DNA of 64,000 nucleotides from Pelodera strongyloides (lineage: Eukaryota; Nematoda; Chromadorea; Rhabditida; Rhabditidae), in NCBI GenBank assembly GCA_036852015.1, contig JAANDG010000190.1, positions 124,001 through 188,000 of the forward strand, in the 5' to 3' direction. The position numbers and the translations under genes are program-made. Positions 55,777 to 64,000 of this stretch are shown here, piece after piece (position 1 is the stretch's first letter; each line of letters begins with the position of its first letter). A model generated the notes under the pieces. It saw only the letters and a list, made by a program, of their open reading frames with translations, made no database searches and was not told the DNA's origin.

Positions 55777-56420
55777 GGTAACTAAGGTTTGGTTTCATTA
55801 TACTAACAAGGAATAAATCCAAAAATTGAATCGCAAGTTCAGACTCCTACAGTAGGCAGCCAAGCATAGAGATTACTCTGTCATCTGGCCTTCGCAGGTG
55901 TTTTTTCTAGAATGCAACCAGCCGGGTACCATATTCCCACTCTAGTCTAGTATACATCTTTAGCAATCAATCAATTGAGGTTTGGATAAATCGCCCTTTG
56001 TCACATTGGGGGACTAACTTTTGTCACATTGGGATTTATATAGGTAGAGAAAAATGTATAGTAATTTATATTTAAAAGAATGATGCTTGGACAGCTTGGA
56101 CACGGAGATTTCATGTTGACACAACAAAAGAACAATTTGTTGCGTTTTAGTCTTGACATAATCTATTAACTAGTGATCCTAGATACGAGATTTATTATTT
56201 TGTCTATGTGTGAATCTTACTGTTTACACATGAGGTGTGAAATGAACCATTCTAGAGCAAGTATATGCAATGAATCTTCATTACTTATGCAAACATAATA
56301 CGACGATTGTTGCAATAATCGCATTCTTATATTAGGTCATAGGACCACTCTTGACACCGGCTTAGGGTTAAAATGTGCAATTGTCATTCAGAAGATTAAG
56401 GAATGATCAAGGAATGATCA

Positions 56421-56455
56421 TCTTATTATATAAAGGAGAAGAGTTTGTTTGTGCC
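56421..56455 (+). repeat. Helitron-like 5' terminus, copy 2
   Basis: TCTTATTATATAAAGGAGAA plus GAGTTTGTTTGT, identical over about 32 bp to the string at 25461, again preceded by A. The downstream sequence differs between copies. Confidence 0.4.
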
Positions 56456-57217
56456 CAAACGTTTTTCTACGTTTCAGGCGTTTGGAAATAGGCCAACTTT
56501 TCGCAAGTTTTTCGCTGGTTCTACATATATAAATATGTAGTACATGTTAGATGTTAATATATTCATGTTTGCGTGTGAATTAAGTCGTACGTCATCCTTT
56601 TTGAATTGTATTTGTGCACTGATGCCTTATTCCTAACTAGACTCCGCAACGTTTTTCAATAATTTCTTTGTTCGTAGTGAAAATTATGGTTAAATTCCAT
56701 GTTCCAACGGATTTTTGCTCGCTAACTGGATGCGGACTTGGATTTTCTTATAACCAAAAAGTGGCGTGAATTTAGTCACCACCTTGTTTACATTATTTTC
56801 ATTTGTTTACTTTGAATATCGTATGTGTATGCTTACACCTTACCGCAGGCTAGTTGGTACTATTTCCGTACCAGTTAGTTTATTTTCCCCAGAAATACCA
56901 CCCGGGACCACCCGCTGTGGATAGAGGGAGATGAGCCGGATATCTACGTTCTTATATATATCTAGAGAACATACATATATCTATAACAATTCACCAATAC
57001 CAATAATGGGGATGCGTAACACGGGTAACGTGTTTCTGAAGTGGAGCTCCAACAAAGCCATTTATGAGAATTAAGTTCATGAGCACGTTTTTTTTCCATT
57101 AATACTTTTTGCATGCGGAGTTTTCGTGAAACTTTGAGGGCGTTTCACAGTGACATCAACAGATGACCAACATATGCGAATTATTCTGTGATTATTTGTT
57201 ATTATTTTATATTTCAG

Positions 57218-60200
57218 TACCTCGGTTCGTTCCCGATTTCGAATACAAACGCTGAGCACGTGTCTTACCGACTCGACAAGTTCAAGCCTCTTCCTCCGTT
57301 TAGAAGTGTGCAGCTGTCACTCTCAGTTCTTGGCGTCAAAGTCTCTCAAGAGGTATGCAGTTTACAAATTATAATATTTATTATTATATTAGGTTTTATT
57401 GGGGGTACTATTATATGTTATGTATACCTTCTTCGATATGTTTTTACAAAAAACAGCTATTCGCTGTGTGCCCAATGATGTAGACCCTAAAACCCTAACA
57501 CCCACATTATCTCCTAAAAGTCTTGCGCAAAGGTTACTTGTCATACATATACAGTACTTTCACCCTTGACCATAGTTCGCAGTTCGCATACTCATTTACT
57601 CATCCATTGTCTTTTCAAATAGACAATTCACCACCTTTCCAGTTCCATGTTCAACATCACCATCCGTATTTAATCCAGTTCCTTTCCTAATCCTCTGTTA
57701 TTTCTGGATGAATGCTCTTTTCTTAAGCCTGCTTGGTTGTCACAGGTGTCTTTTCTGTCTATGTCTTCGGACGCTTTTTTTTGAAAAGGTCAGAACGGGT
57801 CATGGTTGGTCACATTCCTTGAGACTAATGAGGGAAATGGTATGGTCAGGGTACCCACCGTCGGTAACATGTGCGCAACAGATGTGGTTAATTACCAGTC
57901 TTGAGTGATTTCTTACTTCATTTACGACTGGTACAAGCTCGTCGAGATCAAAAGAAACTAGAATAAGAGGGGGGCTCACGTTGTGAGCAAGATTCGAACT
58001 CGACTGAATTGAGTTAGGTTTTACAACAGGTTGTTGGTATGTGTGACATTCAAATTAAAGTTAGTACGTACCATGAAATATCCGGAAACATCACGTTGCT
58101 AACATGTTCCATAACTGTTTATATCATGTTTAGGTGTAATTTATGAATTGCTTGCAAGTAAACCATCAATGCACGTTTCCACATTGAGATCTCTCTCGCT
58201 AATGGTAATCATTGTTCTCGAACATATGCACCATTGCGGTACCATAGCTAGAGCCCGTGGTGAATAATTAATGAGGATGCGGGCATGGCTTGCACAATTA
58301 CCCCTACAGTTGAAAATTTCAAAAGTCGTGCGCACTCATCTTTTGGCATGGAGTATTACTCCATTTTCTCAAATGAACTGGCACAATGTCCTGTAATGAT
58401 TTTAATGATGTAATTGTAAGCCTCTTTCGATTTTGGTGCAGGAAAAGTTTAATCCATGTTGCTTCCTTCTAATTTTGCTCTGAGTCAACAAACCGAATTG
58501 CTGATAAATATCAGCTTCAATAATTCAAATTATTTGCCCTGTTCCCATGGCTAGGACCCAGTTTCCGCATATTATAAACCGAGCAGGGTTACAGTCATTA
58601 GATACACTCCTTTATGCCGCAATATAGCCACCATACCGCATCCTGCCGTTTGAATTCGCCGACTTTAACGGATCCGAATCGCACGCACAATGCTATGTAA
58701 TGATTTTAATGAGCGAAGGATGCGCTTGCGCAATATGAGAAGGCTATTGTTACTATTGTTATTGTTATGGTTTGGGAGCCGGTACGAGTTCATGAAGGAA
58801 GAGTTTATCACAAGATTTTGTTCGGCAAATTGACGGCGAACGCTTTGCTGATTTAAACTATGTTTTTTTTTCCACACAATTGAAGCCAGTCGAAGACATT
58901 GGTGTGTCATGGGGTTTCCAAGTATCCCGAAAATTCGGTGTGATTCTGTCAATACTACCGTATTTCTGCAAGAAACGCATAATATCATATGAAAAAAAAA
59001 ATATTCTCGTGTAGTTCCAAAATACTGTAAATTTTCACCATACTTGGAAACCCCATAAATAGTAAAATATTTCGAACTGGGAAGCTAATTAAAGCGGTAT
59101 AACAACCGGTTTTTGAAACGTATATTGGACGCTGAATTTCCATACTGAGTATGCAAATAGCTGCGAGATCCAACAAGATTTTTTATTCGTATTATTTCAT
59201 TTGCACGCAACATATGGATATGGGAATGCTGGTGTGCATCATACGTTTCAAAAATCGGACGTTATCGCTTTGTATTATGCGACAAAACTTTGCAAGCACA
59301 CAGTACAAAATAGTAAACTCTATTACTCATGAGCTGGGAACGAGGTTGATTATTGTTACACATATTCCAGAGTAATTGCTTGTCGTTTGGGATTTCTTAT
59401 GTTTTACATACCTCTAGTATTTCCCGCAACATTCAAACCAAAAGCTTTCTGTTGCTTTCGCAATCGAGTAGCCAATCTGGGTGTATGAATTTATATCCAG
59501 AGATGCGTTGTGTAGATAAGCGGAGCTATTTGATTGAACTGGTTTCCTTCCGCATACCCTGGCATTGGTGCAATGCCTTAGGGAATTTTGAGGATCCGGT
59601 CAAAGAGGAGTATCAATGTTTATTCAATCATTTTTCCTTGGTACCTACCCTTAGTGCCTGTATTCAGCACCGCAGTCAGGCGGTACACTATATTACTTTG
59701 TTATATTTTTTCAGAAAGTTCTCCTCGCTCACTCTCTGCGTCGTGTTTTGAGTGTCGTAACACGAGGCAGCGTCAACGAGGTAAAACGATAAAAATTTTT
59801 TTAAATTTATGATAGCCGGTTTAAAACGTATGATAGCCGGTTTTGAAGCGTATTCCGGATAAGTAGTTTCTTAATTATGTTGCTTCTTATTATGCTTAAA
59901 CTCCCAAACTTTGCCCAAACAACAGTCTGAAGTCTAAGTCCAGAGAAAAAAATAATTATGTCGGTTTGTTTTTCAGATAGCATACATCGCCGTCGAACCT
60001 GCTGGGCAAACGTATCGAAGGCAATGTCATGTCTTCAGAACAAAGGAAATATTTGAGGTATCGTAGTATTCACGTATGATAGTCGGGTTTGAAGCGTATT
60101 CCGGACGCTGTATTTCGCTGCATTGTATGCAAATTACTACGCGATAACTGCGCGATGCAGCTGTCCAAAATACGTTTCAAAGGTTGTCGTTATATCGTTT

Positions 60201-63200
60201 TAAGAACCTGGAATCCTTAAAATCTGTTAGGTTCTACCATAAAATCATAAAGCAACTTTTGCAATGTACATACTTGTTGGGTTTTTTCGCAGATGCAAAC
60301 TACCATCTCCAAACACTTATACTCGTAATAAAATACCTGCGCATCTCCGTTCAATTTGGCGATCTGCATATCCTGTTGCCCAAATTAGGCCCATTAGTTA
60401 TGACACAACTTAAGTGGATGGCGTACGAATTTAGTGTAGGCAGCCGGTGAAGAACCCGTCCTTAGTGAAAACATTGCGCAAATAGCGACCTGTTGCTACT
60501 CTATCTGTCAGCTCTACGTCTCACTTCTCACTCGGAGTGTCCACATAGTGGGTAGTTTTAATACCTTGAATGGCACTTATAACTTATAACACCATTCTAA
60601 ATTCTATCTTCTTAAGTTGTATCTGAATACTCTAACAATAGAAAGTGACTTATTACATTTTGGGAATACCGAGCCAGGGTCACATTGAAGCTGCAAGAGA
60701 GGGGTCCAGTAATATTTCTGTATCATATCCTATCAGTCATGAGCCTGGGGGTTTATTAAAAAATGAAGTTCTCTTGAGCTGTCTAACCCAATTTCCTTTC
60801 GTGAAAGATTTGATACAGGTGCATGTCCTAGATGTCGGCCTCTTTCAGCTAACTGGCCCCAGATTTTGAGTTACGCAGTTACGCATGTTCAATGGTACTT
60901 AAGTATTACGTGAGTGGAGTGTAAAATAAACAGTGCTTGAGACCGCCTTTTACCTGCAAAATACACACGCTAAGTGATTGTAGCCTATTCTTGGCACATT
61001 TTCATTTGTACTCTACGAGAGTGGATTTACTGAAACTTTGAGTTTACTGTGCCGTGCACTGAGGTTTCTGTGTAGTTTATTTCCACGTTGTGCAATTGTG
61101 TAATTTATTTACACGTTATTGGTTATTCTATAAAGCAGAAGAAACACTTGATTACCCATGGCTTGGCTTGGGGTTACGAGCTAATTTATAATGGATTTAC
61201 GGTTTTTGCTTCTCTCATTTTCGTCAACCTTTTTCGACGTGGCTGTCCATTTAGCCAGATGTTCTTGGTTTTTTCGTAAAACGTCTAGCTTCTAACATAA
61301 ACCATCATCTTTTTGAGACCTTGGAGTTTTGGAGAAAATATATCCGAAATCATCTAAAGTTCGAAAATTCTTAGGGCACCACGCATTGGGGTTAAGTTCA
61401 GTGCATCCATCTTCTCTCAAACAAGTGTATTAGGAAAAATGTACCAACAATCTGAATCCAGTATTTATCTTAAGATCAATAATTATTTCCTCACACAAAT
61501 AAAAATATTCCCAATCTGCGTGTGTTATTCGATAATTCTTTTCTAAACGAGAGTCCTTGAAAATTTTCTATCTTTCGTTTCTCTTCCATTTTCGACATTA
61601 GACATTAGACTGCAGGGCAGATGTCCACCCCAACACAGACCTCAAGGAAACCCCTTTTTCATTTTAGTGAGACGCTATTTTTCAAAGTTGAATGCCTTTT
61701 CGTAGCCTATAACCAAAGAAAACTTTGTTTTCGTATTTTTTTTTGTCCCAGCCTCAGCGCTTTGTTCATTTTATAACTCGCAAACATTGCCGTTTAGTTT
61801 CCGTTTCCTTGCTTATTAAGTTTGCTTTTGAACAAAAGATTTTTTGTTTTTATTCGTGATTCATCACGTCGGCATATATTTTCGTCGGAAATATATTTTT
61901 GCTGTCTCGTCTTACACAATAGTTCGTTTGGTTTGCTTTATAAACGCATTTCTTCCTTTGATTGTTTTTGTATAGAATATTTTTTTGAATTTTCAATTAT
62001 ACACGCTTAGAAGTAAAAGACTTGGCATGTAGATTGCATAAAGACCATTGATTTATGGATGCGATAAATTGGACTTTATTAGGCGAAGTAATGACCTCAT
62101 AAACAGGAATAGACACGGTTATCGAGGAAATTACAAGTCACTCACTTAAACGATTTGGGGCACGCAATTAGTTTAAATTTTTAAAGGCATGGAAAATGAG
62201 CGCATCATACATATTGATGCAAAGACTAAAAATAATATACTCTCAAATTTTACCGACCCTTTAAATGTTAGCGATGCTGCTAACTGGAGAGATGTATCAC
62301 CATAACATATACTGTTTTTTTTTTGAAGATTTTTTTTATTCCGGCGTGCGCATCTGCTTTTACTACAGATGTATTAGTTTACGACCTCAAGCATATGTAA
62401 CGGGGTTAAGGGCTTGCTTGCGGACTCCCTCCTTTAGTTTAACCAACATAATTATTTACCCAACGATAATTAGTGGTTTGAATAACTAGAAGATACCCAA
62501 ATGGTTCAAGCAAGGGATTAGCGATTTAATGTGTGTATAATATTTTTTTCAAATTTATTGAGATATGCATCAACATTTTATATGATGTGGGCGTTGTGTT
62601 GTGGAGAGAAAGTTTGGCTGTCCATTGAGTAAAAGAATCCAGTAGGTTTCCCCATCCGGAAACTCAACTTCGAACACAACGTCCATTCATATGTATACGT
62701 ATTAACAAATTCGGTCATGACATGCTCCTTGGACGAATATAAGATATTTGAATTTGAACTTTCCCTATATGAACTTTCATTTTTTTTGGTACTTTTTCCA
62801 GATTTTTGACAGTGAGTCTCTTCTATTTTTGAAAGGTCAAACGTGGTCCGTGGCTCATGCACAAAAATTATGAAGTCACCTTTTTTTGCAATGGGTACGA
62901 CTCACTTTGTTTGCGGAACACAAAAGTTCAAATGTTGGTATAGAGCCTTTGAATGTGTAGCCACGAACACGAGCTATCAAATAATTGTGATTAATCATCA
63001 AGCAGCAATTATTGAAATTCAAACAGATAAATAAATAAAATAAAAATTGTTCTCCAAATGAAGGTTTCACTAAGCAGGCGAATCATTACTTCCCTTGGAA
63101 ATTAGATTGGAAATTAGAAACAAAAAACAGTCACATGAATTTTCAACGTATTGCATTAGTTAACGGCCATTCCACTAGTGTTCCTGATGTTTTCTTCACT

Positions 63201-63918
63201 GTTCTTTCTAAGCTTAGCAATGGTCGTGAACTAACATCTAACAGAAAGAAATGTCTGGTCGTAGGCCACATCATCTTGTATGCAAACAGTGTTCACCAGG
63301 TTCTGCGGCAAATCGGCATTCTTATTCTCTGTAGATGATTATACAACGTACACGTTTAGTAGCTGCATTCCCATGCATTATATAGCTGCATTCCCATGCA
63401 TTATATGCAAAAAATCTACCCCAATTCGACCCCAGCATAAATTTAAAAATTTATTAGCATAAGCATACACCCATATGGGTGGAAATCAATAGAAGTACCA
63501 ATAAACTGCAATAATAATGAGAAGTAAAGTACAAATTAATAAAATAACGATGTATCAATAACAACAAGTAACAATATTAACAATTTAAGCATAACAATAT
63601 ACATAAGAATGCAGTTATTCGCCGTACGTTTCAAAGACCGGCCGTATTGCTACTATTGAAAAAACTGCTCTTGAAATATTTTATTTTGATTCCTAATTTC
63701 AGGTCGCAGAAATAGAACAGTCTCTGGGCGCGTGCTTCCAAGCTGCCTACTTGGCTAGAAAGGGAAGTGCTGCCGCAGCAAATAGGTCTGACGCGCAGCG
63801 ATCCGCTTCAACAGCGCATCTTCCGCGCAGCACGCCAAGAGGATTCAGAAACTCGGTCGCCTGTACACCAACAAGGAAAAGCACGTCAATTCTCCCACAC
63901 GTTGATACACCAATGGCG
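57218..63918 (+). CDS. PTB/PID-domain protein, partial
   Basis: Three exons recognised, all phase 0: 57218-57352 (YLGSFPISNTNAEHVSYRLD... then FRSVQLSLSVLGVKVSQE), 59977-60057 (IAYIAVEPAGQTYRRQCHVF) and 63703-63918 (VAEIEQSLGACFQAAYLARK, then Ser/Thr/Arg-rich). Order and content fit a phosphotyrosine-binding fold: the first YLGS strand, the central strands, a CHVF strand and the C-terminal helix with a Phe that caps the peptide groove. A short exon is probably missing between the first two, because the usual strand 5 region is not covered. PTB proteins are cytoplasmic adaptors binding NPxY-type motifs. I cannot name the subfamily. The gene continues beyond the window, and 5' exons upstream of 57218 were not found. 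Its introns contain several MITE copies. Confidence 0.75.
59089..59272. mobile_element. MITE copy in PTB gene intron
   Basis: Left TTAAAGCGGTATAACAACCG with GGTTTTTGAAACGTAT; right ATACGTTTCAAAAATCGGAC with GTTATCGCTTT. The best preserved copy of the family in this window. Confidence 0.8.
59812..59858. repeat. MITE terminal fragment, duplicated
   Basis: GATAGCCGGTTTAAAACGTAT and GATAGCCGGTTTTGAAGCGTA stand in tandem: two copies of the family's left end with no matching right end. Confidence 0.65.
60073..60206. mobile_element. MITE copy close to a splice donor
   Basis: Left GTATGATAGTCGGGTTTGAA, right AAATACGTTTCAAAGGTTGT with CGTTATATCGTTTTAA. It begins about 15 bp after the donor of the CHVF exon of the PTB gene. 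Confidence 0.7.
60210..63600. other. Large intron of PTB gene, no other gene seen
   Basis: AT-rich; short open frames only. 63363-63407 contains two tandem copies of GCTGCATTCCCATGCATTAT. Confidence 0.45.
63607..63655. repeat. MITE right-end fragment
   Basis: ATGCAGTTATTCGCCGTACG, then TTTCAAAGACCGGCC, matches the right end of the family; the left end is absent. It lies about 50 bp before the acceptor of the last PTB exon. Confidence 0.5.
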
Positions 63919-64000
63919 GTTAGTTTACTTTTCTGAATGGCACGTAAATTGGGATCTAAGAATATGAGTAAGAGCCTAGTTTTCAAGAAACGGTCGCATT

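Larger units (their letters stand above)
54670..57210. other. Repeats and unassigned DNA
   Basis: Contains the two adjacent MITE copies at 55435-55776 and the Helitron-like terminus at 56421. No exon recognised, though 5' exons of the downstream PTB gene may be here. Confidence 0.4.

Noticed and set aside
59353..59751. 132-codon frame in PTB gene intron as the missing PTB exon
   Set aside because: The translation lacks PTB strand patterns and starts in MITE-flanking DNA; no matching phase-0 splice sites around a PTB-like segment.

Overview
This is a eukaryotic, animal-type window. Protein-coding genes are split by GT-AG introns of about 45 bp to 3.6 kb with TTTNCAG-like acceptors. Intergenic and intronic DNA is AT-rich and full of short inverted-repeat transposons, and one gene (AAR2) is clearly a metazoan-type spliceosome factor. 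Compact exons, short acceptors and a Polinton-like element would suit a nematode or another invertebrate, but nothing fixes the species.

Layout. (1) 1.6-6.1 kb, plus strand: a multi-exon C2H2 zinc-finger protein with a MITE-like inverted repeat in its large intron. (2) 12.1-7.5 kb, minus strand: a complete 12-exon AAR2 orthologue of 342 codons whose exon phases all agree; its first intron carries a tRNA-like composite repeat and a purine-rich satellite flanked by inverted repeats. (3) 12.6-20.2 kb, plus strand: a gene head to head with AAR2, encoding an unrecognised protein with an N-terminal coiled coil, a Pro/Ser/Gly-rich middle and a C-terminal C2H2-like finger. One intron of it contains a hAT-like MITE whose 8-bp target duplication recreates the splice acceptor. 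(4) 21.3-23.8 kb, plus strand: a 205-aa coiled-coil protein whose nine exons are all joined in phase 0. (5) 24-26.2 kb: tRNA-like sequences, inverted repeats and a short tandem array.

(6) About 27.0-35.8 kb: a Polinton/Maverick-like (virus-like) DNA transposon, very AT-rich and intronless. It has a family B protein-primed DNA polymerase, an A32/FtsK-like packaging ATPase, an adenain-like cysteine protease, a conserved Polinton accessory protein, a fragment resembling the end of a jelly-roll capsid protein, and several small proteins. Polymerase and protease each carry a frameshift and another small gene has a premature stop. I saw no integrase, no recognisable major capsid gene and no terminal repeats, so this looks like a decayed or partial copy.

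(7) 36.2-39.9 kb: two inverted copies of a 31-bp sequence bracket exon-like fragments of an unidentified gene and a nested 1.1-kb foldback element made of AGGCGGCCTTA units. (8) 40-51.9 kb: no gene I can support, only repeats. (9) 52.0-54.7 kb, plus strand: an unrecognised 265-aa protein gene of four exons, with a palindrome-rich MITE in intron 1 and a tandem duplication across one splice donor. (10) 57.2-64 kb, plus strand: exons of a PTB (phosphotyrosine-binding) domain protein that runs past the right edge; its introns hold several copies of a MITE family that also occurs at 1.1 and 44.5 kb.

All exon boundaries were read by eye from frame and splice-site consensus. Models whose phases close throughout (AAR2, the 205-aa coiled-coil gene, the 265-aa gene) are the most reliable.
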